Source of the DNA: Anaspis maculata
Lineage: Eukaryota > Arthropoda > Insecta > Coleoptera > Scraptiidae
Direction: 5' to 3'
Length of the DNA stretch: 64,000 nucleotides
Assembly: GCA_949128115.1 (NCBI GenBank)
Contig: OX421964.1
Span: forward strand, 2,852,001-2,916,000
Below, one piece after another: positions 12,850 to 23,720 of the stretch. Numbering within the stretch: the stretch's first letter is position 1; each line of letters opens with the position of its first letter. The notes under the pieces are model-generated. The model was not told the DNA's origin. It did no database searches and was given only the letters and a program-made list of their open reading frames with translations. A program made the translations under genes and the position numbers.

Positions 12850-13127
12850 TCCTAAATTCTCACAAATGAACTCAGTCGTAATAATAAATGAATTAAGTTC
12901 ACAAACAGATGCTATACTATTCTTAAATAAAACAGTTATAAGAACAATAAAGGTTTTTCTCCTTATCGGCTTTTTCTTGCCACAGAAGTTTCTCTGTTCA
13001 TTCATCAGTTTCACAAGCTCAGAAAAGTGCAAATTCGGACAAGACAGTACCCGGACTTTTCACCGGGAATCGAACCCAGGACTTCCGCAGGCAGCCACTC
13101 GACCGCCGGCGCCACGGGGCCGTCCTA
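12850..13127 (-). mobile_element. tRNA-derived SINE
   Basis: On the minus strand the head carries a box A-like TGGCGCCGGCGGTC (complement of 13101-13114) and a perfect box B, GGTTCGATTCC (complement of 13066-13076), with tRNA-like spacing. The body follows for about 200 bp and ends in an A/T-rich tail with ATTATTA near 12885. It interrupts copy C, whose counterpart in copy A is uninterrupted. The head is too diverged to be a functional tRNA, and the parent tRNA is not identified. It would depend on a LINE for movement. Confidence 0.75.
13066..13114 (-). promoter_or_regulatory. SINE internal RNA polymerase III promoter
   Basis: Box B GGTTCGATTCC is intact. Box A is TGGCGCCGGCGGTC, close to the usual TRGYNNARNGG pattern but imperfect. 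Confidence 0.6.
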
Positions 13128-14150
13128 AATAAAACAGATCAAAAAGGGAATAAAGTTGGAAGTTGTTGGAAGAAAATCCCCAGAAATCTCGTAGAAATCC
13201 CCAGAAGCTCTCAAAAATCTTGTAGAAATATTCATAAATCTTTAATAACCCGTGAAAGTTTTCAGAAGTTTTGAAGAATCGTGTTGAAATTTTTAGAACT
13301 CCATAAAATTCCTTGAAATTCTTAGGAATCCCGTAGAAATTTCAAGGGATTTCTAGAAGTCTCCAAAACTTGCGTAGAAATCTTGAAAACCCTAGCAATT
13401 TCATACAAATTTTCTTTCTTCACGTAGAAATCTCGAACCCAACTAATAGAAATTACATACAGATCTTCAGTCTCAAAACTCCTCACATATTTTCAGGAAT
13501 CCTTAGAAATCTCTGGCAACCCCGTAAAAATTTTGTGTAATCCCCAGAAATTCCGTAAAAAAATTCAGGAATCCCTAGAAATACAAAATTATCCTCCAGG
13601 AATCTCTAGTGATCCCCCGAATTGTACAGAGATCCATGAAATTCTCACTAGAATTCCCAGAAACTCGTAAATATCATATTATATTATTATATTCCGTGAT
13701 TTTTGTAATAAAAAAAATATCATATCTTTGAGTAATTCTGTAGAATGTCTTCAAATATCTCGTGGGAATCTTCATAAATTCCTAGAAATCCCGTGGAAAT
13801 AATTGAGAAATCTATAAAGAATTGTGGGAATCCTCAACATTCTCCAAAAACTCGTACAAAACCTTGTAGAAATTTTTGAAAATTGCTAAAAATCTCGTAG
13901 AAATTTCCCAAAACCCATAGAAATTTCTAGGAATCGTTGAAAATTCTCTAAATTCCAGAACAGTTGTTGAAAACTTCTGGATACTCTGTGGAAATTCCAA
14001 GAAATCCCTAGAAGTTTTTGGAAATCTCGAAGAAACATCTAAAAATACCATGAAAATCCCTAGATATTCCGTTGAAATCTGCTTAGAAATTCTCAGAAGT
14101 CCTTGAATATCTCATAGAAGCTTTTCGTGATCGCTAGAAACCGTGGAAAT

Positions 14151-14280
14151 ATTAGGGGATCCTTGAAAATTGGACGTTTTTTTTTTGCTATGGGACCCGG
14201 ATTGGAATATAAATAAAACAAAAAAAAATTCACACAGGCTGTAGATGAAACAGTGCAAAACTCGTAATGGTTTAGCTATG
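14151..14280. other. Unique spacer
   Basis: Short AT-rich interval with T- and A-runs between the copy C array and a local duplication. Nothing is recognised. Confidence 0.4.
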
Positions 14281-14496
14281 TTCCATTTTGTCAAGATATT
14301 TGATGTATCCCCAACAATGTTGTTCTTGACGGTAGTAACGTTCACAAAAGGCCCAGGAAGCTCTTGCATTTAAAACAAAATGTTCCATGTTCCATGTTCC
14401 ATTTTGTCAAGATATTTGATGTATCCCCAACAATGTTGTTCTTGACGGTAGTAACGTTCACAAAAGGCCCAGGAAGCTCTTGCATTTAAAACAAAA
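14281..14496. repeat. Exact local tandem duplication, period 116 bp
   Basis: TTCCATTTTGTCAAGATATT starts at 14281 and again at 14397. The following roughly 100 bases are identical in both copies, with TGTTCCATGTTCCA at the junction. The identity implies a very recent duplication or an assembly artefact. Confidence 0.9.
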
Positions 14497-14944
14497 TTTA
14501 CATTCCATTAGCATTTTATAGGACTTTTCTCGTTTTATTCCAAATCACGTGGTAATACGCCAACGCAGTATAATAGTATAGGTATACAGCAAATCCCTAG
14601 GAACTCGAAGAAATTGAAAATAATGTGGATTTTACGTCTAATTAATATTTATGTTAACACTTAATTCCCCGCCACCATCTCGCATATCCTTGAATTACAT
14701 GCATAATATTCATTGTCATGCCGCGGCAAAGGCACTAATTATATTCTCTGCGTTTCCCGCACTTGACGTTTTATATGAGCCTGGGTTTAATTCAAACAAA
14801 GTGCACAAGGTTGTGTGCAAATCTCGCAGGTCGATCATCCTTTCCTCTCTCTGCTGCTCTGTAGGTCACCCATCCAATCCGACCAACCCAGCATGCACCA
14901 CTGAAATCACACTTTTTACTTCCACGACCCATCACCTCTACCAT

Positions 14945-14979
<35 letters not shown>

Positions 14980-15039
14980 GGTGCTTTGAGTTTATTCAAC
15001 TACAAGTACAACATATTATTGTAGAACCATAATTTGGTT
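14497..15039. other. Unique sequence with a poly-T tract
   Basis: No gene is recognised. A run of about 30 T lies near 14947-14976. The plus-strand frame at 14651-14989 runs into it and resembles nothing known. Confidence 0.4.
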
Positions 15040-15380
15040 CCTATACTTGATGAAAAACTGCAAATTTTTAACTTTTTAGTTTGTGAACAGATTTATGCTA
15101 ATGATCTTTAAGCAAAGGGTAATTGAACGTTTTTAGGCAATTTCTCTTGAAATTCTTCTAGCTTTCCGACAGTTTTCCATTTTAAAATGGGTAACCGGCC
15201 TGGCTTAACGAGACCGGACTCAAATGATGAAGCAACAAAAAGAATCCCTTATTAGAGAAAGTATCTCAATTTTTCAAAAAAAAAATCAAATTCAGACTTC
15301 CCACCCGAAGGAACGTCTCAATAAAATTTCCATTCGTTCCTTGCCACTCCTCGAAGTTTTGGGGTGACACAACCATTTTT
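15040..15380. repeat. Dispersed repeat copy, related to 23340-23720
   Basis: Both intervals contain AACCGGCCTG followed by CGAGACC, and later CTTCCCACC-GAAGG-ACGT-TC and ATTTCCAT-GTTCC with matching spacing. They look like diverged copies of one dispersed repeat. No protein or termini were identified. Confidence 0.55.
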
Positions 15381-16684
15381 TTTTTAATTTTAATTTCTTC
15401 GACAAATTGCATCCATTTCACGTCGACAGTCTACATTTCATTATACGACTACCAGTAATTAATAGAAGATCGATCCTGTTACATACATGCTTAAATATTC
15501 AAATTGACTTCTCCAACGCCCATTTTGGCGCCACCTTATCTGTTTTCAAATTGCCGTACTGAAACTTTATAACTGTCGAGTCTTTAAACTTACTTGTACG
15601 AGCAAACTGTTGCTGGATGTGCTTGGAGAATAAACTAAACTAGAACGCGATAGTACTACGATAGTAGTAGTATATTATACGGCTTTTATAACAGTAGCAC
15701 GTCTAACGTCTCGTCTGGGTATCTCGAAGATAGCGTGATGCTACACAGGGTTTATTTACGGAAACCACCTTGCGAATACTTGGATGCTCGACTGGGCACA
15801 TTAAAATATATGAAATTTTCCATTAGCATTAGGATAATTGATGTAATTTTCTTAAGGGAAGCGTGCTGGTAGTTGTGTGCAGAAAATAGCGGCCGTTTGG
15901 AGACTGGACGCGATTTTTATTCATTCAACCGCTTTTCAACTAATAGAAATTCACATCGGCACGCAATCCTTGTCGGTATATAGAGATTTATGCAAAAACG
16001 AACGTAATAATTGGGATAATTGCCCATGATATTAGTTTCAGATCTATTATTGTATGAGTGGGTATGTTTTATTGCGGAATCTTGTTTAAAAGTTTCTTCA
16101 TTATCGAGTTTCGTAGTGATATCTGGACTGCGGGAATGCGTTGATATGGTAATCGAGTACAAAATTTACTTTTTCTTGAATTCTTCAAAGTAGATAATTC
16201 GTTCTTTAGAAATTTATCCTCCATCGCTCGCAGTGGGTGTAAAGAGGCTCTCGAAACTGCAGTCAGGAATTTTTATTAAATATTTTGTCGGAAGACCGCC
16301 TTTTATTTTTATAGTTCAGATAGTTCGTCTGAAATTCTCCTCCTCTTTTTTCTTCTTTCCCTTCTTCTCATTCGATGTCTTTTTTCCTTTTTTTTCTCCA
16401 AAAACCAAAAAGACGTAGACTGGTGCAGGAGGCCCGTTATAATGATGCATAATTCCATGGATCTCAAGATACACCAAACAATTTTGAAACATCTGTGACC
16501 GCTTTCAAGATAGCTTGAAGAAACTCAAATCTGTTAAAAAACACATTATCCATTAAATCGGTTATTTCCCAAAATTTTGGAGTGAAACTTGATATTTGCT
16601 TGATTAGTAAACGCACCTGATTTTGAAGTGGTGCCGATGCAGTTCCATTGTCAAGCAGTTTAGTTGAAAGCTGGAATTTCAATA
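15381..16684. other. No recognised gene
   Basis: AT-rich, apparently unique sequence. The short frames at 15917-16162 and 16233-16418 have no recognisable motif, and I see no RNA gene. Confidence 0.4.
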
Positions 16685-16910
16685 TAAAGTCGAAATCATC
16701 AGAAAGAGCGGAAATTCCGAGATGAAGTCAGAATGCCGAGCCAAAGTCGGAAATCAGAGATAAAGTCAGAATTCCAAGATAAAGTCGGAAGCCCGAGTTC
16801 AAGTCAGTATTCTGAGATCGAAAGTCGGAATTCCGAGTTTAAGTCAGAATTCTGAGACAAAGAGTACAAGTCAGAATTTCAAGATAAAGTCAGATATCTA
16901 GAATACCTAA
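16685..16910. repeat. Minisatellite, unit about 20-22 bp
   Basis: Head-to-tail variants of AAAGTCGGAATTCCGAGAT, alternating GTCGGAA and GTCAGAA, fill about 220 bp with moderate divergence. Confidence 0.8.
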
Positions 16911-17470
16911 AGAACAATGATTTGTGTGTGCCCTTTCTACGCTTTCGTAGTATACGCATCATGGGTACCAAGCTGAATTTTAAAAATTCCCTTGTGGTTT
17001 GCGGCACAGACCAGCGTCAAAAGGCCCTTGCTCATGACATTATAATGCCGCAGTAAATTGCATTCGTTTCATGGTTTGGCGGTTTTGACTTTTGCCCCTT
17101 CCCTTTTTGCGTGCAAAACTGTTTAAAACCGAAACGAATTTTCAGTCATACCTACGTGGATTAATTTATTCGCCGATTAATACGAGCACAGGCTGATGAC
17201 AAATATGAAGCCGATCAAATATTAATGCCCCAAACGTTTATACAAATGCGGCATTATACGGAATCTCTTTAGTATACAATTAGCTGTAAGCACTTATTTT
17301 GTTGTTGATGATTATTTTATTTACAACCACTGGATTATGGAGAGATATTGTATTCCCTTGTAAATGCCTAACGACCCCAATAATTCAACCCGTGGACTAG
17401 GAACCGTGGATTTAGGAATCATGCATGACCAAAATTAGTTTTCTCTTTCAATTGGTCGTGCGTAATAGTA
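16911..17470. other. No recognised gene
   Basis: Unique-looking AT-rich sequence between the minisatellite and the next foldback. Nothing can be supported. Confidence 0.4.
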
Positions 17471-17472
17471 TA

Positions 17473-18107
17473 TTATTCAACAAGCGGGTAATGATTGCTT
17501 CTTACTCATGAGGATGCAGTTTCCCTGCATCCAAATGAGTAATAGCCATTACTTGCGAGTAGAATACTATGCTTTATCCAGTCTTATTGGAAAATGCAAG
17601 CATGTATGCGCATGATAATACGTGCATTATTCAATAGGATTGGATAAAATATAGTATTCGGCTCGCTATAATGACTATTATCCGCTAGGGTGTCCTCATA
17701 ACAATCGCTGCCGCTTCTGTCCCAAACGACACCCGCGCAAATAATAGCTCTCATTATATGTTCGTTAAATAATATACTATTGTCTACTTGCGTCCAGTGA
17801 GTTATGAACAGGAGCCCTGGCCCGTAAGTAATAATTGAAGAATCACTTGTTGGGACCAGTTGCAAAAATGCAAGTGGGAATACACAGTGTTTATTACCAC
17901 TATTATATTTTTTGTGAACTGTCACAATTTTGCAGCTTGCAAAATTTTCTGTCGAAACTACCATTGATGCCGTGGATAAAGCATTGTATTCGCATATTAT
18001 GTAATAGCTATTACTCATTAAGATGCTTTATGACACTCGCCAAGGCTCGTGTCGGCTAACTGCATCCTCTTTGACAAACAGCATTCATTACGCGGCTCGT
18101 GGAATAA
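17473..18107. mobile_element. 635-bp foldback-like element with TA flanks
   Basis: The left arm, from TTATTCAACAAGCGGGTAATG, pairs with the right end, whose complement reads TTATTCCACGAGCCGCGTAATG. Pairing continues through GAGGATGCAGTT, ATGAGTAATAGC and ATGCTTTATCCA on both sides. TA lies outside both ends (17471-17472 and 18108-18109). The minus-strand frame of 144 codons at 17584-18018 covers the loop and part of the right arm. It resembles no transposase and I do not call it a gene. Confidence 0.65.
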
Positions 18108-18109
18108 TA

Positions 18110-18917
18110 TGCCATCACTGGTGTTGCCATCAAACATCAGTGAAATGCGATCTTTTTTTCAGCACTGTTCCATAGACTAGGTTAAATCGTATCCGTGATC
18201 ATTTCATTATCATGTCACCACCCACCGTCACCTGTTATGGTTTCTGTGGTGAACATGATGGTGTCTATGTGCAGTAGTGTGAACTGTGCACGTCTCACAT
18301 GGCTTTTCTATGTGGTGACATTACGTTTAACTTGCGGGAGTTGGAAGATTATTATTTATAATAACAATATTGTCACGTATTTCGCGTACAGTTTCGACTA
18401 TAATTGAGACGATCGTTTCAAAACACACTGTCTATTACTGCGTACTACAATAAATACACGCCAACACTTATTCACTTGGGAAAATCGCAGATTACTAGTC
18501 GCTCTTTCTATCCGCTTTCTACCACTTCACATTCAATACTGAATCTGTGGGCGATCTATGGTGCTCATTTATACCTCCCACTAGCCTTCTCGGATGTTCC
18601 ATGGGTCCTCCAGCGAATTCCACAGTGACTTGGCGTTATGGTTTATTGGCGACTCCCGAGTAATCTTACACCTTTCGCGTGCAATCTCAACGTGCTGTGA
18701 AGCCGGCACCTTCGCCAAAATGGACAGATGTGTCTCACTCGCATGTTCAAGTGTCCACGTATTTCAATCGTCAAGCCACATCGCGTATATTCTGGAATTG
18801 TTCAGAGCTCCGCACTTGTACACTGCGACCTAATGGGAAGAGTCTAGAAAGATCGCGTGTTTTCCAAAATCGCCGCTCGTAACAATATTAACCCTGGGTT
18901 GCATCAACGCTCAATTA
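18110..18917. other. No recognised gene
   Basis: Less AT-rich than its surroundings, with several overlapping short open frames but no recognisable motif or splice pattern. It could hold an unrecognised exon. Confidence 0.35.
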
Positions 18918-18919
18918 TA

Positions 18920-19999
18920 CAGGCTGTCCTGAAATTAATGCAACAAAATTTACAGGGAGATAGAAAATTGAAAAATAAGGGGACTTCCTTGATGAAAGTA
19001 CCCTCGCAAACGTAATAACGGAGATACAGGCCTTTGAAGTTGTTTTTTGAAAACAGTTTTTTTGACATTACTTTTGAACCGTTTAACCGATTCCATTCAA
19101 ATCTCTACCAAAAGTTACTGAAATAGGTCTTTATTGAACAATTATAACGAATTTTATCAATCATTTTCAGGGGCGAAGATGATAGGGGATACCTTCCCCC
19201 CTTTCACCCTATTTTTCGCTCCTGGATATTTTTGGAGATGGTTTGAATTTTTTGAATTCTACGTTCAACTCAGAGGAATAAGTTACTTTTGCAAAATTTT
19301 GATTAGAGGCTTCGTTTTGAAGATATTTGGGATTGAAACATTGGAAAACATCTCAAAACCGCCAGTTTCCAGGGTCCAAATTTTTTTTCTGAAAAACTTC
19401 ATGTTTTTCAGAAAAAATGATGGTTTATCAACCTAAAACACCTGGAATTCTTATTTCACTTGAGAAATCTTGAGTTTTCTTGATTTTGAAGGCCTTTGAA
19501 AATGGTGTTTTCGATACGTTTTCCGAAGTTTCAAACCCAAATATCTCAAAAACGAAGCCTTTAATTAGGCCTTTAATCAAAATTTTGCAAGCGTAATTTT
19601 TTTCTCCAAATTGAACGTAGAATTCAAAAATTAAAACCATTTCCAAAAATATTAGGGGGGGGGGTGTGGAAAATGGGGGAAAAACATACAACAACACCCA
19701 TACATCCCTATTGTAAAATAGGGAAGGTACAACCTATTATCTCCGCCCCTAAAAAGGTTTGATGAGATCCGTTATTTTTGTTGAATAGAGACCTATTTTA
19801 GAAAACTTTGGTTGAAATTTTAATAAAATCGGTTAAACGGTTCAAAAGTAATGTCAAAAAAACTGTCTCTAAAAAACAACTTTGAAGGCTTGTATCTCCG
19901 TTATGACGATTGCGAGGGTGTTTTTACCAAGGAAGTCCCCTTATTTTTCAATTTTCTACCTCCCTGTAAATTTTGTTGCATCAATTTCGGGACACCCTG
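18920..19999. mobile_element. Foldback element P1 (1.08 kb)
   Basis: An end-to-end imperfect palindrome centred near 19440. The left arm runs CAGGCTGTCCTGAAATT, then TGCAACAAAATTTACAGGGA, then CGTAATAACGGAGATACAGG, and the right arm gives the same text in reverse complement, ending ATTTCGGGACACCCTG. TA precedes the left end and the TA at 20000-20001 follows the right. The same family recurs at 21046-22069. No transposase is encoded. Confidence 0.8.
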
Positions 20000-20001
20000 T
20001 A

Positions 20002-21043
20002 CAGGGTGGTCCAGGTTATAGTAGCAATAATTCACCATTCGATGGTCGATCAAAAACTAGGTCGACATGCATAATTTAATTTTTCTCCAAAACGCTTCCT
20101 AAGAGAGATAGAGCCCTTCAAAGTTCAGTTTTTAAAATCATCTTTTTGCAATAACTCTCAAGTCATCAAAGCGATTTTTACTAAATTTGGCACAAATACA
20201 ATCAAATAAATACCCATCACTTGACGTAGATAACTTTTGTCACAATTGTCCAGTGGCGTAGATACCGGGGGATTGTTCAACTTCTCCCACCCCATTTCCT
20301 ACGCCACTGGATATTTTCGAAAAATTATACTTTTTTTAAATTCCTTGTTTAATTTAGAAAAAAAAGTTACTCTTGTAAAATTTTGATTAGAGGCTTCATT
20401 CCCGAGATATTTATTTGGGTTTGAAACTTTGGAAAACACCTCGATATCGCGACTTTCAAAGGCCTAAAAACTAAAATCCAAGAAAACTCATGATTCCTCA
20501 ACTGGAATGAGTTTTCTAGGTCGTTTGAGCTGATTTGCTGCTATTTTTTGCTAAGAAACGAGGCGTTTTCAGAGAAAAAACAATTTGGGCTCTGGAAAGT
20601 GGCGATTTCGAGATGTTTTTAAAAATTTAAAACCCAAATATCTCGAAAATCAAGCCTCTTATCAAAATTTCACAGGAGTAACTTTTTTTCTAAATTGAAC
20701 AAGAAATTCAAAAAAAGTATAGTTTTCCAAAAATATCCAGTAGCGTAGAAAATGGGATGGGGAAAGTTGAACAATCTCCCGTATCTACGCCACCGGACAA
20801 TTATGACAAAAGTTATCTACGTCAAGTGATTAGTATCTATTTTATGAGTATTTGTATCAAATTTGGTCGAAATCGCTTTGATGACCTGAGAGTTATTGCA
20901 AAAATAAGATTTTTAAAACTGAACTTTGAAGGGCTGTATCTCTCTTAGGAAGCGTTTTGGAAAAAAAAATGTATCGATGTCGACCTAGTTTTTGATGAAC
21001 AATCGATTAGTGAATTATTGTCACTATAACCTGGACCACCCTG
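20002..21043. mobile_element. Foldback element P2 (1.04 kb)
   Basis: A palindrome centred near 20530, starting CAGGGTGGTCCAGGTTATAG and ending with its complement. It shares a single TA with P1 on the left and with P3 on the right. Each arm holds a smaller inverted pair, CCAGTGGCGTAGATA and TACGCCACTGG, around a G/C-rich core. The arms differ from P1 and P3, so this is another family with similar ends. No transposase is encoded. Confidence 0.8.
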
Positions 21044-21045
21044 TA

Positions 21046-22069
21046 CAGGGTATCCCGAAATTTATGCAACAAAATTTACAGGGAGGTAGACAATCGAAAA
21101 ATAAGGGGACATCCTCAATGAAAATACTCTCGCAAACGTAATAACGGAGATACAGGCCTTCAAAGTTGGTTTCTCAAAACAGTTTTTTTTGCATAACTTC
21201 TGAACCGTTCAGCCGATTTTATTCAAATTTGAACCAAAGTTTACTAAAATAGGTCTCTATCGAACAATGATAACGCATTCCATCAAACATTTTCAGGGGC
21301 GAAGATAATAAGGGGTACCTTTCCTCTTTCTCCCCTATTTTTCACCCCCTTGAATATTTTTGAAAATTGTTGCAATTTTTGAATTGTACGTTCAATTTAG
21401 AGAAAAAAGTTACTGTTGCAAAATTTTGATTGAAGGCTTCATTTTTGAGATATTTGGGTTTGAAACTGCGGAGAACATCTCGAAAACACCACTTTCAAGA
21501 CCTTAAAAATTATAATTCAAGAAAACTTAAGATTCCTCAACTGAAATAAGTTTCCTAGGTGTTTCAAGTTGATCAACTACCATTTTTGCAAAGAAACATG
21601 AAGCTTTTCAGAAAAAAAAGGGCCCTGAAAAGTTGCTATTTTGAGATGTTCTCCGAAGTTTCAAACTCAAATATCTCAAAAATGGAGCCTCAATCGAAAT
21701 TTTGCAGGAGTAACTTTTTTCTCTAAATTGAACGTAGGATTCAAAAATTTCGAACCATTTCCAAAAATATCCAGGAGGGTGGAAAATAGGGGGAAGAGAA
21801 GGAAGATACCCCCAATTATCTTCGCCCCTAAAAATGTTTGATAAAATGCGTTATCACCGTTCAATATTTTAGTAACCTTTGATCTAAATTTGAATGAAAT
21901 CGGTCAAACGGTTCAAAAGTTATTAAAAAAAACTGTTTTCAAAAAACAACTTTGAAGGCCCGTATCTCCGTTATTACATTTGCGAGGGTATTTTTTATCA
22001 GAAGAGTCGCCTTATTTTTCAATTTTCTATCTCCCTGTGAATTTTGGTGCATTAATTTCGGGACACCTG
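21046..22069. mobile_element. Foldback element P3 (1.02 kb)
   Basis: Same family as P1. It starts CAGGGTATCCCGAAATTTATG and ends with decayed GGGACACCTG, and the centre lies near 21560. Arms include CGTAATAACGGAGATACAGG and its complement. It shares the TA at 21044-21045 with P2. Confidence 0.8.
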
Positions 22070-23339
22070 TGTAATACGATATTAGTAAAATTTCTTTTTG
22101 TCAGTACTCCTTGGTAGATAATAAAAATTCTGGTTTCACAAAAATGAATGATCCAATGATTGATTAGCTGGAAATTTTAGGCATTTCCCATGGTCAACCT
22201 ACTAGGATTGGCCAGATTTAAACCCATTCAATCTCGTATAAGCGTGAATTGCGTCTTATTTTTCTGGTGCAACCCAGAGTAAGGTTTTTATTTGGCCATT
22301 AATAAACCTTCGGTGTTCACATTTTACTTTCCCGACCTCCCCATCAACATTGGAAGGGGAAGTATTGTAATCGTGCAGAGTGCAGATAAAATGTTTTGAG
22401 ATTTCGCCGGATAATATCCATTTTGAGGTCTCCCAAGACGATCAAGACCATTTTCAGAGCGATGTCTGTCTATGTGTCTGTCTGTCTGTGATCATCCACG
22501 ATAACTGCCGAACTGTTGTTTCGATTGGCTTGAAATGCGAACATGGTTTTCCTGTGGAATTAGCCCATTACTTTTTGGCTGTCATCTGTCAACCAGAAGT
22601 GAACGTATCAACAAATGTCACAAGCTGTATCTCACGGAACTTGACTTGCAGTATGTCATTTGAAAGCCCTTAGTAAAACTGTGTTCAGACCAGTTGGAAG
22701 TATTGCCCTATCTGTCATCTGTCAAGTAATAACAAAATGTCAAAGCTCAAAACTTCACCATTCAAAATTATTCAAAATCGATCCGATGGATTGGAGCTAA
22801 ATTTGGCAGGAAGCAACACAACAAAAGAGTCAAACTAGGTCTGAAGTTTGAACTTCCACCATTTTCTAGTCGGGTGTTATGAATTTCAAAAATTTCTCTT
22901 AGCCGTTGCCACCCGAGAGGGCCCCTCGTCCGTATTTTGACCAGGACGAGGCGCTTTTGATGCAGAGTTCCACTCAAAAATTATTCCTGCTCGGGGATCT
23001 ACTTTTTTCGAAAAATTCCAACTGACATCGAAAGTAGATCAAAATGAGCGTTGTACAGATCCATTCTCGGTATCGAAACGGTTCGACGGTAATTTTTTCA
23101 AAATGAAATTAGCACACTCCGTGAATTTGAAAAAAACTGCAATGCAAATTTTGACGTGCGGTGAGCCCCACAAAATATTTATTTCAGGTGCAGACATGCT
23201 GGAAATGGAAGTTGGTGAAGAGACTAAAATAATTGTTGGAGGAAGAATTTTTGAAATAGGACCCACAGTTTCGAGTTTTTCTTTCTGGAAAACCTCTATT
23301 TTCCAACTTTTCATCCCGTGAACAGATTTTCACCATTTT
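22070..23339. other. No recognised gene; one repeat-like phrase
   Basis: Contains a TGTCTGTCTGTCTG-type run followed by TGATCATCCACGATAACTGCC near 22460-22515. Phrases of this kind are common in dispersed non-coding repeats of arthropods, and a related reversed phrase occurs near 4440-4560. No frame can be named. Confidence 0.4.
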
Positions 23340-23720
23340 ATTAAGCACGAGGTAACTGGTACTTGAACATTTCCCAACAATTTTTTTGTCCTAATTTTCA
23401 GGGAATTTTCCGGTTGAAAATGTAAAACCGGCCTGCCTTGCCTGGGTTTTCGAGACCAGACTTGAATGGTGGAGCTTAGAGTGAAGCCTCAATTGACGAT
23501 TTTTACAATAAGATGATCTGGAATGAGAAATATGAGGTTTTCCCGAAAAATTCTAATTTTCCTGATGAAATTTCCAATTGCCTGCGAATTATTTTCGATT
23601 TCAATTTCCTCTCTAATTGCAACTTCCCACCGGAAGGGACGTTTCGAACAAAAATTTCCATAGGTTCCTGGATACTGGTCGGGAAATTTTTAGGGTAATA
23701 CAACTGATACAACCGATTTT
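23340..23720. repeat. Dispersed repeat copy, related to 15040-15380
   Basis: Shares the ordered phrases AACCGGCCTG, CGAGACC, CTTCCCACC-GAAGG-ACGT and ATTTCCATAGGTTCC with the earlier copy. The family is unknown. Confidence 0.55.

Larger units (their letters stand above)
12430..14150 (+). repeat. Long repeat unit, partial direct copy C
   Basis: An AGAAATC-type array in the same orientation as copy A. 12740-12800 matches about 3330-3390 and 13145-13200 matches about 3486-3540, including the phrase GGGAATAAAGTTGGAAG. It is interrupted by the SINE at 12850-13127. No coding region is supported. Confidence 0.65.

Noticed and set aside
13061..13127. Functional tRNA gene on the minus strand
   Set aside because: Box B is perfect, but the cloverleaf does not close and the sequence runs on into a SINE-like body and tail.
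17584..18018. 144-codon minus-strand frame
   Set aside because: It covers the loop and part of an arm of a foldback and resembles no transposase. Listed only as a curiosity.
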